A stretch of DNA of 64,000 bases from Petrosia ficiformis. Taxonomy: Eukaryota; Porifera; Demospongiae; Haplosclerida; Petrosiidae. The position numbers were made by a program, and so were the translations under genes. The stretch lies in assembly GCA_947044365.1 (NCBI GenBank), contig OX345636.1, positions 11,799,809 through 11,863,808 of the forward strand, given 5' to 3'. Positions 21,298 through 34,402 of the stretch are shown in pieces; the first letter of the stretch is position 1; each line of letters opens with the position of its first letter. Below the pieces are notes generated by a model. The model was not told the origin of the DNA and did not search any database. It worked only from the letters and a program-made list of their open reading frames with translations.

Positions 21298-24200
21298 ATG
21301 AGAGCAGCAGGAGAAGTGATTGTATTTCATCTGCTTCTGGTATTGTTTCATAAAATTGTAGAAGTCAAAGGACTGGAGTGTTCCTGTCATGACTGTGATC
21401 CTGTGATAGAGGTAAGTCTATATGTAATCTTGATCTTAATTTCCATAAAGAGCTATGCTATAACAAGTTCTGTATGTATGTAAGAACTACATGAATAACT
21501 CTCACACTAATTAATATAGTTGAATACAGAGTACTAATGATAATAATTATAACTGAACCTTTTACAATGGGAAAGGGTCACTATAATAAAATATGTTTTG
21601 TTAAGTCTACAGATTAGGAATGCATATATATAATATAGATTTTGCTATGATCTACCAGTGAAAACAATAATTATTCATTGACAATAATGTTAACACTATG
21701 ATAGTTGTTGAGTACAACTATGGCACAGTAACAATTCAGTTTTAATGATAACAGTATACTAGTAAAACAGAAATAAAGCACACATAGTGCAGTGTTAATA
21801 GAAGCTGTCAGACATCTGTATACCTACCTCTTGGGATCAATAACATAGCCACAGATTATATGCAATTGTGAATGTTATATGTAATCACAGTGAAAAAATT
21901 ACAGCTTAATTAATTGTGAGTGTCATAACCATTTATATTTTATAAGTAATAATTTACTTTGATGTGATAATTATCATGCATAATTTTCCTACATACTGTT
22001 TTTAAATACCATTTCTTTACAATTTCTCTATCACCAAGCCAGCATATGTTAACACATGCTCACTTGTTCTCCACGGTATGTAGAATAACATAGTTCCAAT
22101 GACTAGCAGACATGTCATGATTATCTTATTAATATTTTTGTTAATTAAGTTCCAGCTATAGATGGACATAAATTTGAGCCATTAATGGGCAATGCAGCCA
22201 CACTGTGGAGGAAGTGTTATGATAATTAAGTAACATTCTTTACAGAGCATTAAGTGTTATATGTGGCATGAGGATGGGGCTCCATAAAGCAGATAATGCA
22301 GTTCATTTGTGCATTATCTAATCTTGACCCTTATTGATTGCCCAAGTGCCACATTATACCACTTAATGTTCTGTAAAAAATGCTATGAAAGATTTAGTGT
22401 TTATTACTTGACATTCTAGTGTGTTTGGTAGTATTTTCACAGGCAACTGTAAATTAATTAAGTATTTTGCAATATGCTGCGATCAGGCAATCATGTGATT
22501 GGCTCAAAGTCACATGATAGATACAATTATACATAATACTAAAGTAAGTGTAATAGGTAATGATATAATTATATAATTAATACCATAACACTTCCTCCAC
22601 AGTGTGGCTGCATCGCCCATTAATGGTTCAAATTTATGTACATCTATAGGAATTAACAAAAATATTAATAAGATAATCATGGTATATCAAATGCATTTAA
22701 TTATAACTTTGTTTATCACAGATTACTGCTTTTTTTATTTAATAGTCATTACACATGTTTTTATGAAAATACTGTTAATAATTGTAATATTATTTACAAG
22801 ATATTCAATAAAACTTTCTGGATGTATACCACTGTAATGGTATACATTCAGAAAGTATCGATATTATATGTACAAATTTAATTTTAATTTGTACATATAA
22901 TACCGAACAACAAATAAAGAGCAACTAATAACAAGCAACAATATAATAACAAATAACAAATAACTCAACAACAAAATTTAAATAACAAATAAAATCTATG
23001 TACTCAACAGATACTACCTATAATTGAAAATTATAAATTTAGAATTGAATAATTATTACAGTGATATTACCCTACCTGGTATCTTCACTTTATAACACAG
23101 CAGAAAAAACGGAATTTCCTATTTAATTCTTAATTATTACATGTATAAGCAAATACATAATTATAAATGTTAATGTGACAAATCATGTACCTTAAATGTA
23201 TAAAATAGGAAATTCCTTTTTTTTTGCTGTGATATCTGTCATCTCTACATTAATCACAAAACATTCAATTCAGAATCTAATAATAATGAGATGAAGTAAT
23301 AACTACTATTTCATACTCAGACTACATGCAGTAATAATGATTGGAATCCGATCATTAGATTTAATATCATTGCTTCTACTTCTGTGTTGGTGGAATGGGA
23401 CCCTTACACACTTGAAACTCTTAATTCAGTGTTCTATGATATATCCTATGGCTCCACAAACTCAGACGAGGCTAATTCGGTGAGTACTGCTACCAGCCTT
23501 AGTGTTATAATCGAAATGGTATTTCAATTTAATAGATTTTCAGAAGTGGGAGTAGTATTATTCTAGTTCATCTTGAAGTCAACACAAACTACTGTATAAT
23601 CATTTGTGTGGATGAGGCTGCTGCATGCTGTAGAAATACATTTCAAACAGTGATCTGTGAGTATTTCAAACATACATGTAATGATTTAATGCTTAATCGC
23701 ATGATGAGTTTTCTATAATCTGATTGGCCATAGGTCATGTGAGCATAATAGAATTAATCAGTAAAGAGTATACAGTTGTCTGTGCTTATATGTAACAATT
23801 TTATTATTCAGATTTTCACTGATTCATAGGCCAGTGAGGCTGTGGGACCTGTGTGGGTGCTATATTTAGCACCCACACATTTAAATAACAGTGAAAATTA
23901 TGTTTAAAAAATATAAATAGATGAAGTTGCCAGTAGCTTGTTGTAGCTGCCTATGTTCATATTTTGTTAAACACACAGACACACCACCACAGACACACAA
24001 TATGATTACCATTAATTATGAGTGTGCAGCTCAACCACATTCAAAATACTTCCTGTAGTTATGACTGTAATTTAATTTCTCATAGTCTTTCATTTGCCCC
24101 AAAGCATTTGAGATATAATTGTAATTATTATGGTATTGTCCAAAATGTGTATTTAGATACCACACGTATATAACTACTGATGAGATAACAGGCGATAAGG

Positions 24201-27200
24201 AAAATTTTAATTTTGTTACTTTCAAATGCTCTCTCTTTGGCTATTTTGTAAAAGAATCCAACTAAATTCAGTATCCAGAAAGACCAACTGTTGCTCATAC
24301 CTAACTTAATTGTGTTCATATACAAAAAGGCTAAATAGCGAGCATTTAGAAGTAATCATTTGATCAAAACTATTATTTTCTTGGGCTTGCGTGTTTTCTC
24401 ATCTGCAGTCACATACATGTACTTCTGAATAATTCATTTTTCAGTTGGTCGGCAGAATCAAGTGATGAATGTAAGGGCACATATCTACAAACCATTATTA
24501 AGTGGTAATGCTATTAGTGCTCAGCTTGTATGGCAGCAGCTCCCAAAGCCAATCATTCCAACTACTTATGATATTAGAATATATACTGCTGATAGTTCAA
24601 TGGAAATGATTTCATTATGTGTTTGTGTATGGGTGAGTGCATGTGTGTGTGTGTGTCTATGTGAGTGTGTGTCTGTGTCTATCACTGTATGTGTATTTAC
24701 ATGTCTGTAGACACATGTATTTTCTTGAATTCTATAGGAAGGAAGCTTCATTGATCTTCCTTCTAAAGAACCTTTCCAAAACATTGTCAGAAGAACAAAT
24801 ACAAATAATCTTTCCTTTCCATTAATGTCAGATCAATTGTATATAGCACAAGTTAGTTATTTAGTTAGTTAACAGCACAATGTATAATATAATGTATAAT
24901 ATAATTATTATTTGAAGCCCTGTGAGCTATCCCAAAATTAAATACTGTTCATATGGATATCTCATATTGGAGTATATCCATAAAAAGGGAATATTTTTGA
25001 CTTCATAAAATTTTCTCTGCTCCCCTGCAACACATTTTGTGGTGTTAACCACGGTATTACAGCTATTGTAGTGTTTTGTTTGTTGGCTCAGTCCTTCATT
25101 TATAACAACATCTTTGCTTCAGGTAAGAGAAAATACTTCATCATGGTCTGAACCAATTTGGATAAATACAGCAAGTGAGTAATGGGTAGTCATATTTAAC
25201 CATTATTGTTGTTTTAGTTAACTATAACTATAACTAAAATCCCTTTTAGTAAAGTATTGTGACTTAGTTATAACTAAATTACAAGTTTATAATGGGCACT
25301 TTTAGTTACTAAAACCCTTTAGTAAGCCTGATATTGTTAATTAACTACAACTAAATTGTGAAACATTAGGCATACTATAACTATAATTAAAAGTATTATC
25401 AAACTATAACAACACAAATCCTAATGTCACTAAATGTAATCACGTAATCTTGCAATTTAAACAATTATGAACAGACACTTATCTTCTTAAGCTCATTTTT
25501 CAACTGTTTTGTATACAAATTTTCTATCCATGTAAGATGTACAGTTACTGTTCCCTTATAGATACCAAATTTAGTATACAAAATTAAATTGATTGAATAG
25601 AAGATGTGCTTTGCAGTCAATTCAATAACTAAAACACTTTTTCTAAGCTTAACATTATTTTAGTTAATTAAACTATAACATTACTGAAAGTTCGAGAAGC
25701 TATATAGACATACTATAACTATACCAAAAGTGGTCACTATTGTTATACTAAAACAGCACTAATTTCAATATATCAATATGTAGTCCACATCACTAGTAAG
25801 TAATAAGTCGTCAGAGTCCTCATATGTCTCACAGTTAGTTGTTGCTACTAGTAGGACAATGGAATACCATATGCTGTGTGCATATGCAGTTCACATGTAC
25901 TTGTTTAGTTCTTGATTCCACCAAATTCAATTCACCATAAGTAGTAGATCAGGTCAGATTAGGACTCTATTCAAATACATCGGAGCTTTGAATCAAAGAA
26001 TTGAGTACTTCTGGTATCACATCACTAAAATGACCATGATAAAACATAATTTCATTGTATTATTTAGATCCTAACCCTGCCTTTGAACTGTTTATATTTG
26101 ATGAACACAATGGTAGTTTAATATATGAACAACCTGGAGTTAACATCCTGATCCAGGAGTATACATACGATGGAAGAACTCCTTTTGCACTAGATAAGAT
26201 AAATAGAAATGTCTTTTATACTTCAAATCAGCTCTCTAGTATATTGAAAAGAAGTATTGATGATCCAGTAATGATAGAAGTACGTTCATGTATGAATGTA
26301 ATTATGTATGTGCAGGAGCCCATAATGACTCTTACGCTTGCTGGTCAACGTCATTATGGGCTCCCGGTATGTGTGCATGTATGTACGTATGTAAAAACTA
26401 TGTATGTATGTATGTATATAAGTATGTATGTATACGTTTGTAGGTAGGTATGTATGTATGTATGTATGTGACTATGTATGTATGTATGTATTTATGTATG
26501 TACGTAAATATATAATTACAAGAGTTTACATTCAAGATACCCATAGGCTATGATCAATCTAAGTTGGTTACATTTTTTTTCTGGGGTGCATGCCCCCAAA
26601 GACCATCCTACTGCACATCTCGCTAGTCCTCTGCTCAACTTTAATTGTATTGTCTAAATATCATGCTCACAAAAGTATGGATTATTAGGCGCCATGATTC
26701 AGTTTTTCAACACTGTTTAATTGACAAATAAAAGGCACAAATTTGACTGTTGAATGAAATCTACAAAGATAGCTAATAATCATAATTATCATGATATCTG
26801 CACAGACAATGATTGTTTACTCTAGGACGTACCAATATTTGGATCAGTAATTGGTATCAGTCATTATCGATCATTTGTTTTAGTATCAGTTAGGTTGAGT
26901 GATATAACCAATATCATAGTATTTGGTACTAATAATATCATTTCTTATTATTATTTCCTTTAAAGCTTTTTTGATATCATAAGCATAAAAAAATTTATGC
27001 TTATTTTATAGAGAGAATCAGATACAAGAAAGTATAGATGTAATATCAGATCGGTATTGGTTAAGGGTACTTATTGGTTTATCGGATCCGGAATATAGAT
27101 AAAATGTACTTAGTCTAGTATTGTTTCACTAGTATATATTTTTTACTAGTTGACTCATATTTTCATAATTACCCATCCCTAAACATAATGTATGTGTATT

Positions 27201-27483
27201 TTATGCTTGCATTTTTGAGTGTTGTTATCAAAATTAACTTGTCTTATTTTTAGCCATTTTTTATACTTGATAATGGTGTTGTTCCTCTTGCTATGACATA
27301 TGATTGGATAGCCAAGAAGCTTTATGTAGCAATGAGAGATGTTGAACAGTTACACATATACTACCTGTTAGATGTTGGTGACATTGAAGACAGGGATATC
27401 ATACATGTGTATACATTTGAAACATCAATATCTAGTGACTTTCAGCTAGAAATAACAGTTAATCCATTTAAAGGGTGAGTATC

Positions 27484-27515
<32 letters not shown>

Positions 27516-28146
27516 TGTGACATATTTACTCCAGCTGCAAAATACGTAGTCTAGTATTGTTTACTAAAATTAATAGTTAACTAAATAAATAAAACCCTCC
27601 ATAGTAACCTCAAAATTAGGATAGGATGACTTTATATATAATATAGTGTATAGTTTAATGTCATAAGGTTAATACATGATTACTCAATAATGAAGTAATG
27701 GATTGAATTTTGACATACACAAAAAAGAAAAAGAACGGGAATGATAATTAATATAATTATTTGAAAATGTTGTTGGTCCTTCAAAACTAAAGTTATGAAC
27801 ATTTTTCTGAGGTCAAAGTGAACATGAATAATCTTTATAATTATAATAATTATATCATAAATTATTGTATATTATTTAACAGGTTGTTACACTGGACAGA
27901 GAAGACTACAGAAAATATAACAGTGCTTGTGGAATATGATCTAGATCAGATGACTTCAAAGGTTCTATATAATGACCTGAGATTCCCAACATTGGCAGAG
28001 AACATTGAACAAAGTTGCATATATATAGTCACTTTAAGACCAATTATTACCATTTTGCCTGTACAAATACAAGATAGTACATCATGTCCTTTAGGATTTA
28101 CCTTTCCAGGAAATCTTCAACGTCAGTTTAATTATTTTCTTGTGTA

Positions 28147-28182
<36 letters not shown>

Positions 28183-29927
28183 TGTGTGTGTGTGTGCATA
28201 CATACATACATGTATAATTTATATACAATAATTGCTATACATATTGTGCATATATTCCATTACAAATATAATTATTATGTACATGTATATAATAAATTAT
28301 GTATTCGTCATTACAGAAACAAACATTGCAAGTGTTAGTATGACATTGGATGAAACAGGAATATATGTTTATATGGAAATGTCTGATGATACCAATCAGT
28401 TATTCTATTTATATTATAATAATGAAACTAACCACATTGGAAATATAAAATTAAGTGGTTTTGATACAACTAGCCCAGGAACACAGCCATTACCAGAAAG
28501 TACGTGAAAATTAATAAGTATAATTAATTACAAAAATCCTTGTGTTTGTTTTTCATATCGTTTTGCCTATATAAAATCACTTGTTTGTGCTCTAGGTTTG
28601 CTAACAGATGGACACACACACATACTCAGGGCCATAGACAAAAGTTTTAGTGTTGGAGTGGTAAAGAAAGAGAAACTTTGATATGCATCAGTATGTGAGT
28701 ATTTGTTCATGCAGAGACGGATCTAGCCTTGAAGTGTGAAAGTCTTCCTAACAATATCACTCTCCATCTAGGGTTATCTGGGGGCCCATAGAAAATTTTG
28801 ATTTTTGACTCCTAAAAAGGCCAATGTGATGCAATCTGGAAGTAAATTTACACTTTGGTGCATGACAAAAAAACTCCTGACTGTTTCATGTGTAGTGAGC
28901 AAATGTTTGGGGGGTGCTTCAGCACCTCCAAGGACCCCCTTGTTTATGGCCTTTGCATAATACACAAACCCACCTATGTGACAAAGGTTGATTATAATCC
29001 TGTAAATTATAATTACCTGTCATTTTAGTGAACTTATCCAATAATTATTTTCATTTTTTATTACTTAGGAATTGAATGTCTCTCTCCTAATTTTGAAATT
29101 CAAGACAATCGTCCTGTACCTGAGATTACGGAAAGGACTGAAACTAGTTTCCTAATTATGTGGAATACTCCTTCTGCGAATTCTGATTGTCAAAGTGTAG
29201 TAGTCTCCATACCTCCACTGATATATACTGTGTATGTAAATGTTAGTGGTGGTGATTTAATTGAAGACTTCCCAAAGGTGTGTGGTGTGTGTTTAGAGAG
29301 ATAGAGACAGAGAGACAGAGATACAGAGAGATAGAGGGAGACAGAGACAGACAGAAACAGAAACAAAGACAGAAACTGAGACAGACAGAGAAAGAGACAG
29401 AGAAAGAGACAGAGAAATACACACAAATGCATATTTTATTATAATTTTACATACAGACATCCATACATATTAGAATTATAATACAAATGTATATACGTGC
29501 ACACATACATAATTATTGTACACATATGTCACATAGTATTAATTTTGTAATTGTATTTATATATGTACATGAGTATGTACTAGTGTACACAATGTATGTG
29601 TATTTGTTCATCATGTCTGTAACTCTGTGAGTTCTACATACATACAACTTCTCTTTTCATATGTTATAGACACAATATTCGAATACATTGAATGTCACTG
29701 GTCTAGACAACTCATTACAATACACTGTATCAATATCAGCTAGAAATGAGTTCACACTGTTCGATTTTACACCAGAAAATCTTGTTGCAGACTTTAGAGG
29801 GAATGAAGTAATCATTGATCTGAATCAACGTATGTGCTGACACAAACATTCATACATACATATTACATACATACAAATGTATATACACATAGATACATAC
29901 ATACATAATACATACAAACATACATAC

Positions 29928-29958
<31 letters not shown>

Positions 29959-32661
29959 CATACATACATACATGCATACATACATACATACATAGATACA
30001 CACATACATACATACATACATTACTGTATACCAAACGTTTTCTTTAGCTTCCTCTACAACTACTCCCACGATCTCCTTCTCAAACTCCATTACAGTGACT
30101 ACCAGTACATCTAGTAAGTAGTTCAAGTGAATACTTCCTTGCACTAATGTCATGGTTCTATATATGATATAATTATAATTATACTATGATTTAACAATTG
30201 AGTTTTATTTTTGATGAGGTATATCAAATATGCATCAAATTATTAAACAGTGATATAATTATTCAGGGTGCCATATAGGATATTTTGTTGGAGGGGGAAA
30301 GTCATATGAAGCAGGAGGTTTTAAGGGTATTCTTAACCAGGAGAGTATTAAAATTTAGGTCCCCTGAGGTTGCTTATGGATGTCCCAGAAGGCTGGTAGC
30401 TGATGATGCTGTTATTACCAAGGGAAATATCTACTTGTTATTATTGCTGTCATGATAGCTATAATTTGGTATTGAACTTAATTGTGGGAGAATCTTGCTG
30501 TGAAGGGGGAAATCCAAAGGTGCCCCCCCTCTATATATATCCCTGCATTTATAATTGCTTTCATTTCTAAACTATAATAATACAAAATAATGTTATTTAC
30601 TTTTTATAGCAACAATAACACCTTCTGGAGGTTCTTCAGGTAAATATAATAATTGCATACATACTGTCAGACATACTGTCAGACATACAGCACATGAGGA
30701 CAAATTCAGATCAATTAAACACAGACAGGTAGAAAGATTGATCAGAGTTGGTTGCATATACATCACTCTGCATCTTTATGACATTTAATCACTATTATGT
30801 GGTATATTACATGCTGAGTCAGCAGGTTGAACTGTTTCAGCCCACTGAGTCAGGACATGATATACATTTGTACAAAGATCTAGAGCATACCCATACAGAT
30901 AACATTGATTAAATTCCAGTGACATGCATTGACGCATGCAACCTCTCCTCTGGATAAAGATAATTATTTATGTAGCTACATTTATAGATACACTTTATAA
31001 CATTGTAGGACAGACTGACATAGAATTGATTGGTGGAGTTACAGGAGCTATTGTATTCATACTATTGTGTCTGATCGCTATCTGTATAGTGATTACTGTG
31101 ATACTCTGTATCAAGATGAAACTGTAAGCATATTATATAATGAAATATTATTATTACAGTTTTACCCTTACATCACGTTACATCACATTACATCACACAG
31201 TCATTTCTTTGTTGGCTTCAGAGAATTAGAATCGAAGGAAAATTGAAAGCGCCATGAATCCGACTACGGACTGAAGCTTACTTTATAATTATGGTTGAAC
31301 TTGTGTCACATACGCATAGCATATGTAATTAAGAAAGCTTGTTTTAGCAGACCAACACTACGTCAATTAATGGGTGTGGCACATAAAGGGATTTCTTGAT
31401 GTACGTACAGCCTATGCAGTGAGCTTATTAAGGGTTGTATGCAACAAATTTGTTATCAACACTGACATGGATGTGGTCATCAATCCTACAAGGAAGGTCT
31501 TTCGGTCCACAAAGGTGTGGTTAAAAAGATTGATAATGTAACTCCTCCTCCCCACAACTAACCATCTTTACTTATGGTTTGCTTTATATAACTACATTCG
31601 TCCATTGTCATGTGTGTTCACTTCCTATATAATGATATTCATAATTTACATTGGAGATGTGGATGCAAATTCATTGTTTAAAAATTCCTAGCAATAGATA
31701 AAAATTCCACTTACCTTCATATCTTGTTTGAAGACACAAACAACAACAGAATTAATGGCATTAGTGATAGCAATGTATTGACCATTTTAATATATGTGAC
31801 TGTCTATAGGAAAACCACACTAATGATATTAATAAAATAAACACTTTGATTTAAATGCTTGCCATTTTGTTATTTCCGTACAGGAAGACAACTAAATGTT
31901 AGAGCAACTATTGTTTTTCTCCAAATAGTGGTTAAATCTAAGCAATCAGGCAAGCTAGTGTTGCTTTAGTTAACTGTAACTATTTTAGTAAAGTATCGTG
32001 TGACTTTTAGTTAACTAAACTATAACTTATTCATTACAGGTCTATTGATAAAACTATAACCCTTTTAGTAAGCACAATAAATTAATAATATTATGATTTT
32101 AGTAAACTAAACTATAACTAAACATCATATAATAAACAAAAATAAAAATAAAAATATCCAGATGAATACTGAGTTACAACAAAAAGAAGAAAAGGTACAT
32201 ATAGATATATATATAAATTATATATATCTATATATATATTATAATTATTTAAATCTAAAAAAGTTAATCCATGTAAAGGGAGATGGGAGCTCCATCTTCT
32301 AGACCAAGACTCCTCCATTTCGTACGAGAACCATATAGACAAAGGATGGATGCTCTTAGTACTGCAAATGTTAATCTTGTTTGAATCCATCCCATAACCT
32401 CACCAAAACTTTTTCCCCATTTTACCAAAACTATAACTAAACTAAAATTGTGAGAAACCAGGCATACTATATAACTATAACTAAAAGTAGCCAGTCACAA
32501 ACTGAAACAACACTATCAAAAGCCTGGTTTTCCATGCATACCCAGTCACATAATAATTTACTAATAGTTTTGTTGCAGGTTTCTCATGACATGCTATTCT
32601 TGTTGTTTACAGAAGAATGTCTGATTACAGTAAATCTAGGAGATATGTACATCGCCAGTGA
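21298..32661 (+). CDS. FN3/YWTD receptor, ROS1/Sevenless-like ectodomain without kinase
   Basis: Seventeen exons join in phase: 21298-21411, 23321-23479, 23536-23656, 24445-24632, 24738-24851, 25123-25174, 26068-26279, 26316-26366, 27254-27474, 27883-28121, 28317-28499, 29069-29277, 29670-29829, 30048-30113, 30610-30639, 31009-31123 and 32613-32661. They give about 760 residues. Seen: signal peptide (1-25) followed by CSCHDC; FN3 halves at about 45-131 and 135-249; propeller-like sequence at about 250-550 with LHWTEK at 413-418 in place of YWTD; another FN3 at about 560-665; a Thr/Ser stalk; a helix at about 715-738. The FN3-YWTD order recalls ROS1/Sevenless, but no kinase follows. The C-terminus is uncertain: a splice at 31884 would end KTTKC (stop 31900-31902), and another frame of the last exon (to 32701) would end EYKVPHR. 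Confidence 0.72.
22116..22680. mobile_element. Long foldback palindrome in receptor intron 1
   Basis: The outer arms (ATGATTATCTTATTAAT and its complement) and inner arms (GCAGCCACACTGTGGAGGAA at 22185 and its complement near 22593) give an inverted repeat of roughly 110 bp per side. A further internal inverted repeat lies around CATTAAGTGTTATATGTGG. No open frame is seen. This is a MITE or foldback element. Confidence 0.75.
22817..22906. repeat. Two adjacent perfect hairpins
   Basis: ACTTTCTGGATGTATACCA pairs with TGGTATACATTCAGAAAGT, almost perfectly. Immediately after it, TATTATATGTACAAATTAAA-like arms pair around an AATTTTAATT centre. Confidence 0.7.
23094..23232. mobile_element. Short MITE with CACAGCA termini
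   Basis: CACAGCAGAAAAAACGGAAT at the left and its complement (ATTCCTTTTTTTTTGCTGTG) at the right bound a 139-bp AT-rich element in receptor intron 1. AATTTCCTATTT arms extend the stem. Confidence 0.65.
24640..24705. repeat. (GT)n tract after receptor exon 4
   Basis: A TG-rich run begins inside the intron directly after the GTGAGT donor at 24633. TG-rich tracts recur after several exons of this gene (27483-27520, 28147-28197). Confidence 0.8.
25200..25760. repeat. TTTTAGTTAACTAAAACT-rich dispersed repeat in receptor intron 6
   Basis: Two blocks (25210-25420 and 25610-25750) belong to a family seen also at 4410-5130, 17180-17470, 31960-32110, 32405-32480, 45535-45770 and 47060-47290. Common words are CCCTTTTAGTAAG and TTAGTTAACTAAA. 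Arms are partly self-complementary, so this is probably a MITE family. Confidence 0.6.
27483..27520. repeat. (TG)n microsatellite
   Basis: It follows the donor of receptor exon 9 directly. Confidence 0.9.
28147..28197. repeat. (TG)n microsatellite
   Basis: It lies 26 bp downstream of the donor of receptor exon 10. Confidence 0.9.
29289..29425. repeat. (GACAGA)n purine-rich array
   Basis: AGACAGAGA-type repeats occupy the start of receptor intron 12, directly after the GTGTGTG donor. Confidence 0.85.
29840..30025. repeat. (TACA)n array
   Basis: Tetranucleotide CATA/TACA repeats fill receptor intron 13. The minus-strand frames here are repeat-driven. Confidence 0.9.
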
Positions 32662-33185
32662 GGATGGAGCTTTACAAGAATACAAAGTACCACATAGATG
32701 AACATTATCATTATAATGGAATAATAAAACTGTAAACATCCAAAAGAATCATTCTTAAATGAATATTGTATAGTTTGAATACAAAAAACTTGCTCAACAG
32801 AAATATCAAAGTTATAAAAGCTAAAATACGAGAAAGTTAAATAACACTTAGTTTAGCTAGTAATGATTTGGGAGCATCTGAATATTCAGTCTGGCCTACA
32901 AGACTAATCTTCATCAAAGCTTTATGTCTAAATCTAATTATTATTTCAAAAGTACATGTATATAGGCCAAAATCTACTTCTTACTCTAAACTAAGCAGAT
33001 TGGTTGTAGTTGAACAGAAAATAAACCTTCCAAACACACTATATTCCTTAACACTCATACCTGCCTCATGAAAACATTTTGTGTAAAATATTTGTTAATC
33101 TACTAGAAAAATTAATTTTTGATGAATTAATGAACAGATAGATAGAATGATGGACAGATAACTAATTCCATTTTAAATCTCATCA

Positions 33186-34357
33186 TTAAACCACTCTCCG
33201 ACGATGTCTGGAAAGTTTTCGTCTCTTCCATTTTTCATTCGCTGACTTGTGTTGATCATTAGTAGTTGATACATGTACTTCTTTCTTCAACTGTTTAATG
33301 GACTGTAAATGGAAAAGTGAAGATATGTTCAGACATTAATAATAGACAAATGTATTACATTAGGATCACTGTTTTTGATAAGCTTATATATATGGCGCAC
33401 CATTAGCCCCTAGAGCTTCTTATTTGGTACTGCACAGTTCTCTCTTCGGGGCAGATAACACAGTTAATACTGTCACTAACAGCATTAACTCTTTGTCAGT
33501 TGGCTCAACCCAGTGGCTACACACACTAACTTTTGTTGAGCCATTTTGACCCATACTTCAAAACGTATTAAAAACTTTAATTAGGACAACATTACATAGA
33601 TGTATAAAGTCATCACATCCAATGTGAATAGAGTTGAGTATTGTTTCTTTCCTAGCAGACAGGGTCAACAACGTGTAAGAAAACTGTTGCATTAGTAAAA
33701 TATTTAGTTTATAATATTTTAAAATCAAAATAAGGTAGTGATGAATAAACACAATTACATGATGTAATTGCATAAGGTGATATACAGTAAGTACAGTATC
33801 TACATGTATAGTAATGTACATGTACATGTAGTAATGTATAGGTGGTAATACTGTATTGTAATGTATAGTAATGTACAGTAATGTACAGTTTGTAATGTAC
33901 AGTAATATACATGTACAGTTTGTAATGTACAGTTTGTAATGTACAGTAATATACATGTACAGTTTATAATGTACATTAATGTACAGTTTGCAATAGAATA
34001 ATTGTCCAAACCTAACAACATGTATATCAGAGTACATGTATGTGAGTCTTAAGAACAGGAACATACAGTACATGTACCAGGCAGAGTGGAAAATACATTG
34101 TAACAGTGCTCCAGTGCTCATTTGAGCACCAAAATTAGCTTAAGGAGCACCAGATTTTGACATGACAATACATGCTAGTTGTATTGTGGTGAGCACTGGT
34201 GACAGAATTGCTCACCAGATGTTGTAGGCTTATTTTCCGCCCTGGTACCAGGTCAAGTCTTTGTAGTTTTAATATTCTTCTTTCTTTTAGTTTAATTTCT
34301 GTTTCCCACTCTCGTTTATGTAACTGATAAAGTTTCATTGCAATGCAAGCATCTTCA

Positions 34358-34402
<45 letters not shown>

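Noticed and set aside
29825..30153. Tyr/Cys/Val-repeat frames on the minus strand
   Set aside because: They come from the (TACA)n array in a receptor intron.
33558..34121. 187-codon minus-strand frame in the REXO4 last intron
   Set aside because: It is a translated TGTACAGTTTGTAA minisatellite with no family resemblance. It also lies between two phase-matched REXO4 exons.
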